Notes: generated by a model from the letters alone, not told the origin. 64,000 nucleotides of DNA from Hyperoplus lanceolatus (GCA_026929865.2 CM049411.1:5364001-5428000); one strand, 5' to 3'; shown: positions 25,982 through 37,140, counted from the first letter of the stretch. A program made the numbers and translations.

Positions 25982-25987
25982 AATAAA
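25982..25987 (+). terminator. hoxb5b polyadenylation signal
   Basis: AATAAA about 0.9 kb past the stop, followed by GTTTCTCTCAACTTGCTTTG. The 3' UTR upstream is A/T-rich with TTGTTG and GATGAT repeats. Confidence 0.5.
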
Positions 25988-26469
25988 AAAAAGTTTCTCT
26001 CAACTTGCTTTGCACGTGTCTCGTGACTGAATTATCAAGTATCAGGCTACACGGGAGTTATACGAAAGTCAAGCCAATGTTTACAAGGAGGGTGGAGTGA
26101 GTTTTAAGAAGCACTGGTGGCTGCGCAAAGTAATTTACCTCACCAATGATTAACTTGAGAGAATTATAAAAATGTCAAATTGAACAACAGATTATTTTTT
26201 AGCTTAATTTAAAAAGACAAAACAGAAAATATCTCAACTTTTTTCATCTCCAAACTTACCTCGTGCCTCTGATTCTCTGTGCAGCGATTTACGGGCTTGC
26301 CAAGCGCGGGAAGTGTAAATCCACAAATACGCCCTTAGAAAAAAAAATATATATATATAAAAAAAAACTGTCTTTGGTTTTGTCGTACAGGTATATCAGC
26401 AAGGCCAAGGAAGTTTGGTTAAAAATCCTCCTTTGCCAAAGATTGTATAGACCTATATTACTTACGGAC

Positions 26470-26520
26470 TGTGGAAAAAAAGTCACGTGAGGTCCATAAA
26501 GTTGGTTTTATGGTTTTGGG
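26470..26520. promoter_or_regulatory. Candidate Hox-type regulatory patch
   Basis: E-box CACGTG (26484-26489), then CCATAAA (26494-26500), six bases, and its exact inverted copy TTTATGG (26507-26513), then GTTTTGGGG. TTTATGG is a Cdx/posterior-Hox type site. No repeat copy elsewhere in the window. Confidence 0.45.
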
Positions 26521-27839
26521 GAGTAGACAATGTACTATATAATTCACAACCTTGAATGAAAGTGACGGCTTAACTGCATGGATGGGACCAAGAAAAGGCT
26601 GGACTGCTTTGCACTGGTGGATATGGAAGCGATGTCCAGTTATGTTTAGTCCTAAAATATACTGGACAAAAACTTGGGGAACAACAGTTTATAAAAAAAA
26701 AAATATTGTAGCTGCTAAAATAATAAATTTAAAACATCATAGTAGGCCTACAATTACAATTACTTTTTATTATGACTCTTTTGTTTTGAGATTTAGAAAA
26801 GAAAAGGTTGTTTACACTCCAACAAGTTGATCCAGATTTCTTCCAAATTTTCAAAATATCCCAAAACTATTTAGTTTACATTTTTTGTTAAGATGAAAAT
26901 GTCAATCTTACCCCCTGTATACATCTCTCCAAAGGCCTGTATTTCTCCAGCATTCACATCTATTCATTAAAGTTAATCTTATTAAATTAAAATAGCCTCT
27001 AAAGTGGCCTATAAGGAACATTGCCTATGCGTATTTAATTCTGCAGAAACTAAATGTTTAGGATGCAAAAGAAAACCCCTCTTAAAAGACTAATTGGTGG
27101 ATGTTTTGTGGAGCTTGACGTGAAGCGAACTTGAGCGAGGTCCCGGAGTGATTTATGCCCGATGTGTGGAGTCAACGGGCGGCCAAAGGTGAACTGTCGG
27201 ACACGCACTGCGCTGGACGAATGCAGCAGCAGCAGCAGCATGCAGGCATTCACTGCTTTAACATAGAGACTGCTCAGCTCTTTCCAGCCTGTATGCACTG
27301 TGTAGGCTATATACTGGCCACTAACAACAAAATAGTATATGTTGGAAATACTAAACCATTGGTAAGATATATATATTTTTTATTTTTATTATTTTTAAAA
27401 TCTTGGTTATGTATTGTGGGCTCATGTTTTTGTATGGGTGGGATATGTATGTATATATATATGTGTTGTGTGTATATGTATGCTGGCTGCTGGAACACCT
27501 ACATTTTCTCTGCTGGGATAAATAAAGTATATCTTATCTTATCAACTCAAATATTTTCAAACTTTTGATTTTATTCAATTTCTAAAAATGTGAAAAAGAC
27601 GCAACAAAAGGTCAACAATATTACTTAATAGAGAGCACAACGCAGTATAAATTGTCAATTTGGATAACATATTTGAAAGGGAGTGGGAAGAAAAAGAAGA
27701 AGTAAGCCTCTCCTCTTAACAAAAACTAATTTCAGGTATATACAAAAAAATTAGTTAGGCTACAACTAAAAGCAGTGGTGGTGTGTGCTATATGGGTCCC
27801 AGACATTTTCCACATATTCATAACTATTAAGTGGCAATT

Positions 27840-27990
27840 TAAGCAGCGTAATGAGTATTGCATATTGATAGGGGTAATCTGTACCCGGATCTCATGCATA
27901 ATTCATGGCGGCGGGGATCATCGCAGGGTCAGGAGACGAAATACAGACTGACGCGATAGCTGCAGATGCGTCAGGCAGGAGGAAGGAAGC
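27840..27990. promoter_or_regulatory. Candidate conserved non-coding element
   Basis: Single-copy, non-repetitive stretch with TATTGCATATTGATAG, TCATGCATAATTCATGGCGG and GCAGGGTCAGGAG, lying in otherwise AT-rich low-complexity DNA about 2.8 kb past hoxb5b. Conservation cannot be tested here. Confidence 0.35.
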
Positions 27991-28019
27991 GTTTCTGCCT
28001 CTCGCTAAACTAGTGCCAG

Positions 28020-28560
28020 ACTTTGCACTGTCATGATGGATACAGTGCGTTCCCAATCACAGACTTTTGCTTTTTACAATATACTGCATGCTGGCCTTTT
28101 AAATGATGTGTATACTATACTATATACATGCTGGTTTGCATATACACATTGGATGTATTTTTGGCATAGACCTACTGCATTTGACACGTAGGTATTGGGA
28201 CATTGTATTGGGACATGCAAAATCTGTCATGAGGGATACAGACAGTGCGTTCCCAATCACATAACCTTTTCATTTTTAAACTATACTATATACATGGTGG
28301 TTTGCATACTACACAAATACATTGTTGTATTAGGAAGTTTGGCATAGTCAGACCTACTACTGCATTTGACACGTAGGCCTATGTATTGGGTCATGCAAAA
28401 TCTTCACATAGCATTTTAAATTTTGTACTATACTATACACATGCTGGTTTGCATTCTACACAAAGACATTGGATGTATTAGGACATCCATGTATTTTTTG
28501 GAAGAGGGCTATACTGCATTTGACATGGATGTTTTGGGACGTCCTAAATCTTTTTCGGAC
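28020..28560. repeat. Degenerate tandem repeat, unit about 180-200 bp
   Basis: Three imperfect units each carry TACTATACTATATACATGCT, GGTTTGCAT, ACATTGGATGTATT or similar, and CTGCATTTGACACGTAGG. The phrase ACAGTGCGTTCCCAATCACA opens two units. Non-coding. Confidence 0.75.
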
Positions 28561-28876
28561 ATAAGATAGTATGGAAGTATGGGTATTGGAACAGGGGGGG
28601 GGATTGGAACATATTGTCTCTGTTTCAGAAAAATCTGAGTTTTGCACACAAAGAAATAGACTTCATGTATTTAATCACAATATTTGTTTTTGTTGTCGTT
28701 TTTATCAAGGCATCACTAAGTATTTATTTAAGTAGCCTACACTTTTAAGTAATAATTTGATATTTTAAGACGATTGGATGCTGCTATATGGAATGCTGCA
28801 AAAACCCAGTTACATTGTATTGTTTTATTCGTGCAATGACAATAACATATGTATAGCCTATCTATCTATCTATCTA

Positions 28877-29154
28877 CACTCAACAAAAATATAAACGCAA
28901 CACTTTTGTTTTTGCTCCCATTTTTCATGAGATGGACTTAAAGATCTAAAATTCATTCCAGATACACAATATTACCATTTCTCTCAAACATTGTTCACAA
29001 ATCTGTCTAAATGTGTGATAGTGAGCACTTCTGCTTTGCTGAGATAATCCATCCCACCTCACAGGTGTGCCACATCAAGATGCTGATCTGACATCATGAT
29101 TAGTGCACAGGTGTGCCTTAGACTGTCCACAATAAAAGGCCACCCTGAAATGTG
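28877..29154. repeat. Left terminal inverted repeat of the Tc1 element
   Basis: Matches the inverse of 30230-30507 nearly perfectly. Differences include AAACGC versus AAACAC and CCACCC versus CCACTC. Confidence 0.95.
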
Positions 29155-29174
29155 CAGTTTTGTCTCACAGCAAA

Positions 29175-30188
29175 ATGCCACAGATGCCACAAGCATTGAG
29201 GGAGCGTGCAATTGGCATGCTGACAGCAGGAATGCCAACCAGATCTGTTGCTCGTGCATTGAATGTTCATTTCTCCACCATAAGCCGTCTCCAAAGGCGT
29301 TTCAGAGAATATGGCAGTACATCCAACCGGCCTCACAACCGCAGACCACGTGTAACCACACCAGCCCAGGACCTCCACATCCAGCAGGTTCACCTCCAAG
29401 ATCGTCTGAGACCAGCCACTGAGACAGCTGCTGAAACAATTGGTTTGCATAACCAAACAATTTCTGCACAAACTGTCAGAAACCATCTCAGGGAAGCTCA
29501 ACTACATGCTCGTCGTCCTCATCGGGGTCTTGACCTGACTCCAGCTTGTCGCCGTAACAGACTTGAGTGGGCAAATGCTCACTTTCGATGGCGTCTGGCA
29601 CGTTGGAGAGGTGTTCTCTTCACGGATGAATCTCAGTTTACATTGTTCAGAGCAGATGGCAGACAGCATGTGTGGCGTTGTGTGGGTGAGCGCTTTGCTG
29701 ATGTCAATGTTGTGGATCGAGTGGCCCATGGTGGTGGTGGGGTTATGGTATGGGCAGGCATCTGTTATGGACGAAGAACACAGGTGCATTTTATTGATGG
29801 CATTTTGAATGCACAGAGATGCCGTGATGAGATCCTGAGGCCCATTGTTGTGCCATACATCCATGAACATCACCTCACGTTTCAGCAAGATAATGCGCGA
29901 TCCCATGTTGCAAGGATCTGTACACAATTCTTGGAAGCTGAAAATGTCCCAGTTCTTGCATGGCCAGCATACTCACCGGACATGTCACCCATTGAGCATG
30001 TTCGGGATGTGCTTGACCGGCGTTTACGACAGCGTGCACCACTTCCCACTAATATCCAGCAACTTCGCACAGCCATTGAAGAGGAGTGGACCAACATTCC
30101 ACAGGCCACAATTGACAATCTGATAAACTCTATGCGAAGAAGATGTGTTGCACTGCATGAGGCAAATGGTGGTCACACCAGATACTGA
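29175..30188 (+). CDS. Tc1-family DD34E transposase
   Basis: 337 aa, uninterrupted, from ATG at 29175 (ATGCCACAGATGCC) to TGA. Cut-and-paste transposase that binds the element's inverted repeats and inserts at TA. The N-terminal half has two helix-turn-helix regions (RAIGMLTAGMPTRSVARALN; TVRNHLREAQLHARRP) joined by a basic NRRPR motif. The catalytic triad is D151 (LFTDESQF), D239 (QQDNARSH) and E274 (SPDMSPIEHV), with 34 residues between the last two (DD34E). GGGGVMVWAGI is the Gly-rich box. One change: the usual W after PIE(N/H)V is R here. The catalytic residues are present, so it may be active or only recently silenced. Confidence 0.95.
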   Translation: MPQMPQALRERAIGMLTAGMPTRSVARALNVHFSTISRLQRRFREYGSTSNRPHNRRPRVTTPAQDLHIQQVHLQDRLRPATETAAETIGLHNQTISAQTVRNHLREAQLHARRPHRGLDLTPACRRNRLEWANAHFRWRLARWRGVLFTDESQFTLFRADGRQHVWRCVGERFADVNVVDRVAHGGGGVMVWAGICYGRRTQVHFIDGILNAQRCRDEILRPIVVPYIHEHHLTFQQDNARSHVARICTQFLEAENVPVLAWPAYSPDMSPIEHVRDVLDRRLRQRAPLPTNIQQLRTAIEEEWTNIPQATIDNLINSMRRRCVALHEANGGHTRY

Positions 30189-30229
30189 CTGGTTCTGAGT
30201 CCCCAGACCCCCAATAAAGCAAAAAAATT

Positions 30230-30507
30230 CACATTTCAGAGTGGCCTTTTATTGTGGACAGTCTAAGGCACACCTGTGCACTAATCATGATGTCAGATCA
30301 GCATCTTGATGTGGCACACCTGTGAGGTGGGATGGATTATCTCAGCAAAGCAGAAGTGCTCACTATCACACATTTAGACAGATTTGTGAACAATGTTTGA
30401 GAGAAATGGTACAATTGTGTATCTGGAATGAATTTTAGATCTTCAAGTCCATCTCATGAAAAATGGGAGCAAAAACAAAAGTGTTGTGTTTATATTTTTG
30501 TTGAGTG
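30230..30507. repeat. Right terminal inverted repeat of the Tc1 element
   Basis: Inverse partner of 28877-29154. Begins CACATTTCAGAGTGGCC just after the transposase AATAAA (30213) and ends GTTGAGTG at the TA. Confidence 0.95.
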
Positions 30508-30904
30508 TATCTATCTATCTATCTATCTATCCGTTTTATAAATGTGCACAAAACATGGTGCCACATACAGTGTATCAGCCTCACAAGCACAATTTTTTAA
30601 ACACAAATTTGGTGTATTTTTGTCAGATCTGTTTAAACACTGATTGCGTTTAAGCTGAGGAAATTTGTCAAATCAGTTTTAAAATGAAAAATAAACAAGA
30701 AAACCTATTTATTCTACATTTAAAAAAAGTCAAATAAGTCTTAAATTTGCCCTATCTTTCAAGTGAGATTTAACGCAGCATTGTTAATGTATTAAATCAA
30801 AATGATGAAATGAATGTCACCTTGGAAGTGTGAGCTTTATTTTTTGTGGGGAGGCCAGTTTTTGGTGTCATGGATGCTGAACATCTGGCAGACTGACTGT
30901 GTGC

Positions 30905-31115
30905 GTATGCGTGTGTGCGTGCGTGTGTGTGTGAGAGAGAGTGTGAGTGTGTGAGAGAGAGTGTGAGAATAGAGACAAAGCGAGAGAGAAAAAGAGAGGG
31001 AGTGTGAGTGTGTGTGTGAAAGAGAAAGAAAGAGAGAGAGAGAGAGAAAGAGGCACACATGAGTTTGTGTGTGTGTGTGTGCGTGCGCACGCGCCGTGTG
31101 AGAGAGAGTTCATTT
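30905..31115. repeat. GT/GA compound microsatellite
   Basis: Mixed GTGT, GAGAGA and GAAAGA units; it produces long simple reading frames on both strands that are not genes. Confidence 0.9.
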
Positions 31116-31329
31116 CACTGCTACAGGCGGTGGTGTAGTACCTTAGCACCACCGGCAGAGGGCGCCTCAGACCGGGCCTGTGGATGATGGATGACTTTCC
31201 TCATCATTAGGGGCCGTGTAGGTTACGGGGCAGAACACAGACAAACCAGTGTCACTCTGAGCGTGTTCACAATCACTGGTTATGTTTGTAGGCGGTGTGA
31301 AGGCTGAATGAGGGGGAATAGTAAATCTT

Positions 31330-31800
31330 TAAAGCTGCAGTGTGTAGATTTTCTTTGGCATTTTTTAAGAACAGACTTGGTAGAAATTTCAAATGGAATA
31401 TAATATTCATAATGGTAAGGTTTAATTAGTGTATAATCGCTTGAGAATAATGGTGTTTCTTGTATGACCTTAGAATGAACCCTTTGTCTGCATAGGAGTG
31501 GGGGCGCTGAGGCCGCCATGTTTCTACAGTAACACAGAACAGACAAACTTGCCTTGCGCGTTTTTATATAACGTGGGTGTCCTGGGGAAATGCACCTGTT
31601 GGAAGACCAAGAAGAAGAACTACAGAATAAATAACCGAATACATCTTCACCTCATCACTTGATATTGTGGAAAGACTTGAGGCAGTGGTGGATGATGCCA
31701 TCTTTAGTATCTTGTCCTTGAAGGCCACCGTAGCTTCTGTAAATTCTCCCAAAGGGAGGGGTTAGCAAGGGAGCGTTGCAATATAGAAAATTTGCCACTG
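31330..31800. repeat. M2 MITE-like element, copy 2
   Basis: AAAGCTGCAGTGTGTAGATT start; shares CGCCATGTTTCTACAGTAAC and GGGGAAATGCACCTGTTGGA with 3637 and 63166. The right end is truncated. Confidence 0.7.
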
Positions 31801-32187
31801 TCTGTAGGCCAAAGAGGTCAAAATATTCAATATATATGGTTTTGCATTGCGATCCTTAGAGGGCCACAAAAGCTGTTTCCATATGGATGCACCAGTATGA
31901 TGTAATGTTTTATATATAATGAAACAGAGGCATTTTTCTGCAGAACGTTTTTGTTTATAACCTTAAAATATTTCAATGCAGGACTTATAAGAATGAATGT
32001 ATTTTGAGAGATGAAACTTGTCCAACAAATATTGCTTACAAGTTAGTTTTAAGTGCTTTATAAAGGGTGCATGACTTAGAAAATGGTTAACATTAACACC
32101 ATACATTTCTAACTCCTTAGTGTATAGGCTATTATTGTTAATATTCAAACATTATTAGTATTTTGAGGAGCATGCATTTGCTCCTGA

Positions 32188-32280
32188 GATCTGTCATCTA
32201 TATAAACCCTGTAGATCCGAATTTGTGTAAATATATCAACAGCCACAAGTTCGCGTCTGGGGGAGTATGTAGGTGATGAC
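32188..32280 (+). ncRNA. mir10: mir-10 precursor hairpin
   Basis: Mature 5p arm at 32205-32227 begins AACCCTGTAGATCCG and continues to TTTGTG. The 3p arm at 32244-32270 (CACAAGTTCGCGTCTGGGGG) folds back on it, and an outer stem GTCATC (32193) pairs with GATGAC (32275). This is the mir-10 family, which sits between Hox5 and Hox4 in vertebrate clusters, on the same strand as here. miR-10 normally begins UACCCUGU. Here the first base is A, while the seed ACCCUGU is unchanged. It represses Hox and other targets after transcription. Which numbered paralog it is cannot be fixed from the window. Confidence 0.93.
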
Positions 32281-32697
32281 ACTTCATCTCAAAACAGCCA
32301 TTTTATACTGACTACTTCTATATTAGTCCATCTGTACTATCCCAATAGCAGATGCTGTGTATATTTTTGACATATTTGATGTTTTTCTGTACTGTAAAAA
32401 TAAAAAAAATAGGAAAATTCAAAGTTTGAAGGCAACAGTCTTTACTAGATTATCGAGTTTTGAGATAACTTATCATTGTAATGAGAATGTCTCTTCCAAA
32501 TGAAATGTTGTGCTTCTAAATACCAACAATTTCATACAATTACACTTGTTCCAACTAATTATCCGTCATACAGACAACAAACAAAACCAAAATGTTGATT
32601 CAAACATTAAACAGTGTTAAAACTTTCTGAACTAAAAATAATAAGTTGGCAAAACTTTTACCTTTTGGAAGTTTAGTAACTTATACCATTTTATTTA

Positions 32698-32963
32698 TTT
32701 ATTATCGTTTATTTCTACAGGTAAATCCCATTGAGACCGAAGACTCTTTTACAAGGGAGACCTGTTTTCCTTTCCCACGTTACCATTCACACACACATTC
32801 ATGCACCGATAGCAGGCTAACTATCGACATTCACACGAGGCAAGGTGGGTGAAGTGTCTTGCCCAAGGACACAACAACCATGACACAGGTGGCAGGGCGG
32901 GGATCGAACCTCCAACCCTTTGATCATCAGCCGACCCGCTCTACCAACTGAGCCACAGTCGCC
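32698..32963 (-). repeat. tRNA-derived SINE, family B (reverse)
   Basis: Reverse complement of the element at 4101-4366: CCCATTGAGACCGAAGACTC ... GGGTGAAGTGTCTTGCCC ... CTCTACCAACTGAGCCACAG. Confidence 0.8.
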
Positions 32964-33099
32964 ACTTAAAGTTACATCACATATGAATGATGGGTTATCT
33001 CAAAAGAAGATAATGAGTTGGCTCAAATGGCTGCACTTTTCCTTCAAATTTAAGAGTTTCTTTGGCCTCAAACATCAACAACCTAGCAAAGACAGTTAA

Positions 33100-34076
33100 C
33101 TTGAAGATATGAGTGTTCATAACTTTTAAATTTTTTCCTCGAAAGCCTGGTCATATGTATTTTAATGGTTTTTCTGTGACATGGATTCGGCAGACCTTCA
33201 GAAAACACAGTTGACCTTTTACATTATGCTTGTAAAAAAAATAAAAATAAAAATTTAAGCATTTCCTTATTGCGTAGAAATGTCAAGAGATATGCACAAA
33301 TGCTTTCAATAAAAAAATATTTGAAACTGAAACACTGTTGGGAGCCTATGACAGCTGTGAAAGTATCAGGATGGGGCCTTGAATGTGGCCATTGTTCACC
33401 ACATCGTTTATCTTCTTTTCAGCGTGCTGGCCTGGCCCGCGGCTGAGGAGGAGTTTGAGTTTAGCAGGGAAACGTGAGGACGACCCGGGACAAACGGCTT
33501 CATAACAGACTCCAAACAGACCGAGACTGAGTATCTGTGGCAAAGAGGAGATGAAAACCAAAAGGAAAATGTAAGTTTGTTCAAAATATGTTTTTGTTTA
33601 CTGTGTTTATAGCCAAAAGTGTGTGAGTTTTGAGTTGATTTGATGCAATTATTTAGCATTAGTAAGACAAAGTTAATATCATAGATTGAATATAAAATGT
33701 TATTAAAGGTCATAATACATTATAATGTAGCTATAAGCACATATAAGATGGATCAATGTACAGTTTTCGTCAGCAATTATAACGTCAATATGTCATTACA
33801 ACCGTGTAACTTATCATTGGAGTGTATATTAGCCTTCAGCCATGTCCAGTGGAACAAATATGAATTATGTTTTATTGAAGTGAAAGTAGCAAAACTACAG
33901 TGTTGAAATATTCTGTTTAAAGTTAAAGTCATTCAAACTACAAATTACAATATTTGACTCCTAAATATAGTGCAGTAGAAGTATTAAGTAGCAAAGTGGG
34001 AAGAACAAGTGCCTCAAAGTTATACTGAAGAACTGCAGTTGAGTAAATGTACTTAGGGGTTTCACTTTTCACTTCT

Positions 34077-34077
<1 letters not shown>
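33100..34077. other. Intergenic, no gene seen
   Basis: AT-rich single-copy DNA in the slot expected for hoxb4b. No Hox4 N-terminus, hexapeptide or homeobox is visible on either strand. Confidence 0.5.
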
Positions 34078-34127
<50 letters not shown>

Positions 34128-34139
34128 TTCCCCCCCCCC
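34078..34139. repeat. Poly-C run
   Basis: About 60 nearly uninterrupted C (one TT break at 34128). The length is likely unreliable in any assembly. Confidence 0.95.
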
Positions 34140-34586
34140 ACCCTGGTGAATCACTTAGTCACTCAAAGGTAAATCCTTGGGTCACCACAGGGGGAGTTGA
34201 GAATTGTCGACACATGCATTAACAACAACATTGTATATTATTCAGATGGTTATATTATATACACCATTTATTGAATATATATATGTGAAATAAGCTCATC
34301 AAAATCACAGACCTGAATGTATTATGTGGAAAACTAGCTAAAATTTGACAATATTTTTTAAATTGTAATTACAAGAAGGCCTATATTTGTATGTTTGTTT
34401 GTTTATTTGCTTTGCTGCTTATGGTCTCCATGGAGAATCAAGTCATTACCTCTGTTGATTCAACTGTCAACCATCTTTAGATTAATTCGGAGCTATAAAT
34501 CACATGTTGTGGACACGTGGATCCTACAGCTAATAGACGAGAGGTTTGCAGTACGTTGCATTTGTTAGCAGGCCTGCAGACTGACT

Positions 34587-34588
<2 letters not shown>

Positions 34589-34668
<80 letters not shown>

Positions 34669-34696
34669 GTCTGTGTGCCTGTTCGTATGTCTAGTA

Positions 34697-34749
<53 letters not shown>

Positions 34750-34866
34750 ATCATAGAACAGACAGGCAGCTTGAAGAGTGTGGAGTTCGCCATGGTGATG
34801 TAGATTGGCATGTAAAGTGCAGCTCAGGGGTGTTGTCAGAATCTGAATTATAACTACAGGTATGTC

Positions 34867-34910
<44 letters not shown>

Positions 34911-34923
34911 GGGGGGGGGGGGT

Positions 34924-35009
<86 letters not shown>

Positions 35010-35012
35010 CTA

Positions 35013-35054
<42 letters not shown>
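34589..35054. repeat. (GT)n - poly(G) - (GT)n repeat block
   Basis: GT runs at 34589-34664, 34698-34747, 34872-34903 and 34973-35054, with a poly-G run at about 34908-34972. The unit TCCATCA(T/A)AGAACAGACAGG follows GT tracts at 34746 and 35053, so the block includes an approximately 300-bp direct duplication. Confidence 0.9.
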
Positions 35055-35056
<2 letters not shown>

Positions 35057-35442
35057 ATCAAAGAACAGACAGGCAGCTTGTCAAGAAAGTGAATTTATAT
35101 TTTTACCGTCTCTGTCTCTAGCTCTCTACACACTGACTGATCACATCGGTCCATCTGCGTTTGCCCCTCAAGCCTTTTCCATTTCTTATTCTACTACTTA
35201 TATTCTGGCGCATACACCACTCCACGATTTAGACCTTAGCATATATAGGCTAAAGGCTAAATCTTGAACCCATGTCTAGTTTTCTTCGTATTTATAAGGA
35301 AGTTTTTATAGCACTGTAAGGCGATAAGAGAGATGCATGCCTGTTAAGTTTATGTATCTTTATTGCTGTAGTAATTGGGCAGGACAAAATATTAGAAACA
35401 ACTCTCAGTATAGAAGAGCAGTGCCATTTAAATTCTGGTGCT

Positions 35443-35683
35443 TTAAAGGAATACTTCACCCATACGGATCCGGCGTTCTATCATTATAACCCTAAATTTT
35501 TACTAGTGTGATGATGTCACACTGTAGTAAAATGTAGGGTGAGACAGTGAGACCATAAAACACTCTTTCTGCCTTTTCTCAGGCTAGGATGAACCGATTT
35601 CTAAAACGTTTGCACATTTATACTACATAGGATCTCAGAGTTCAATACATCTTCATATTCCCACCAGTGAAATAGGTCTTTAA
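35443..35683 (+). repeat. TTAA-flanked MITE (family M4), copy 1
   Basis: TTAAAGGAATACTTCACCCA at the left and TAGGTCTTTAA at the right. A fuller inverted copy is at 61151-61474, sharing the CTTTCTGCCTTTTCTCAGGC and CATAGGATCTCAGAGTTCAA segments. Confidence 0.75.
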
Positions 35684-35932
35684 GTCACATATCATGGCCT
35701 TCTTAAGCTTATGGAGGCTGAAAGCTGCCGAAAATATGCAACAATAATACCAAAATCCGGCCCTTTCCCATTGACCAAAAAACCCTTATTAACCCACGTT
35801 GATCTGGCTTTTATGTGCGATGGGAGGGGTTACTCGCTGCATTTAGAGCCAGGTCAGTTGACAGCGCAGTAGAAGTGACATTTTCAACCATTTACTACAG
35901 CAAACAACTGCATGGTTGTACTGGTAAAATGG

Positions 35933-36050
35933 TAAATGGAATTGACTTATATAGCGCTTTTCAGCCGATTTTCTCAGCCCCAAAGCGCTTTACGTTTCTT
36001 ACCACATTCACCCATTCACACACACACTCATACACCGATGGCAGTACTGC
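35933..36050 (-). repeat. Partial SINE-like repeat (family C)
   Basis: ATGGTAAATGGAATTGACTT, AGCGCTTTACGT and ACACACACTCATACACCGAT match 62240-62541. Confidence 0.65.
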
Positions 36051-36058
36051 ACAATAGC

Positions 36059-36285
36059 GTGTGCACCTAATAAACTGGCAACTTACTGCACATTTATACG
36101 TTTTGATCTTTTAAAACTAAAGATAGTGACCAGCTTTCTCACACGAAAAGCTAAATTGTTGTTGGTCCACACATGGGGCTATTTTATAGATTTGGTGACT
36201 GTAAATTTAAATCCCAATCCATGCCTCAAAGATCAAAGGTGCAAAATTAGCATTCATTAACGATACTATAGTTAAATATGTCCTC
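36059..36285. promoter_or_regulatory. Duplicated putative enhancer module, copy 1
   Basis: Shares with 36585-36840: ATAAACTGGCAACT, TTTTGATCTTTTAAAACTAA, GGTCCACACATGGG, ATAGATTTGGTGACTGTA, AGATCAAAGGTGC and TTAGCATT(C/A)ATTAACG. AGATCAAAGG (36230-36239) is a consensus TCF/LEF site and ATTA cores follow. Function is inferred from motifs only. Confidence 0.45.
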
Positions 36286-36584
36286 ATAGCAACCATTTCT
36301 GATTTTCTAAAAAGGCGACCAGATAAATATATGCTGCGGAAAATGTCCAATAACTGACATTTTCAAAAACTTCATGGCTATGGCATTGGACTATTGCATT
36401 TTTTAATCCCGATAAAGGGTTGATAAAGGGAGTTTTTTCACAGCCGAGCTAAGGGTCTAAGAGCAGAGGGTTTCATACTGTATGGAATGTGAAGCCCACT
36501 GAGGCAAATGTCTATTTGTGATATTGGGCTATACAAATAAAACTGATTGGATTTGATTTGACTACAAAATAGGCTATTTTTAGC

Positions 36585-36840
36585 ATGTGCAATAAACTGG
36601 CAACTAACTGCACGTGTACATTTTCATTGCACTGTATAGACATTTTGATCTTTTAAAACTAAATATAGTCACCAGCTTTCTCAAATAGTGAAATAATAGG
36701 CCTAATTTATTTTTGGTCCACACATGGGACTATATTATAGATTTGGTGACTGTACATTAAACATCCCCCATACACGGCTGAGAGATCAAAGGTGCGTCAT
36801 TAGCATTAATTAACGCCACGAGGTTAAATATTACCTCACT
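36585..36840. promoter_or_regulatory. Duplicated putative enhancer module, copy 2
   Basis: Second copy, about 525 bp downstream in direct orientation. The TCF/LEF-type AGATCAAAGG at 36783-36792 and the following TTAGCATTAATTAACG are kept, while the spacers between blocks have diverged. Confidence 0.45.
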
Positions 36841-37137
36841 GCCTCTCAGAACCAATCAGAGCGATCGAGCCAAACATGAAGATAAGATCAAAGTGCCGCC
36901 AATCGATATACAGCGGACTGACAGTTAACCAAACCAGGCCTCAAATTCTGCATTTAAAAAGGTATATATAATTGTGTAGGCTATACACGCCTATATAATG
37001 GACGCTGCTGCTACGCTGACCACTGTGTGTCTGTCTCTCTTCTTTGGTGCTTTAGAATGACTCCATTGGATCACTCATTTAAATTAGAAAGAAGAAAAAA
37101 AATCTCATTACATAAACAAGACGTAATGCTCTTGGTA

Positions 37138-37140
<3 letters not shown>

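Larger units (their letters stand above)
28877..30507 (+). mobile_element. Complete Tc1/mariner transposon
   Basis: Starts CACTCAACAAAAATATAAAC and ends with its inverse GTTGAGTG, flanked by TA (28875-28876 and 30508-30509), the Tc1 target duplication. Terminal inverted repeats are 278 bp (28877-29154 and 30230-30507) and differ at only about five or six positions. It is inserted inside a (TATC)n microsatellite, so TATC units flank both sides. The element is 1631 bp with an uninterrupted transposase gene, so the insertion is young. Confidence 0.96.

Noticed and set aside
27184..27204. Possible RARE around GGTGAACTGTCGGACA
   Set aside because: Only one good half-site; the second does not match at DR1, DR2 or DR5 spacing.
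29502..30123. Other frames inside the Tc1 element
   Set aside because: Shadows of the transposase gene on either strand.
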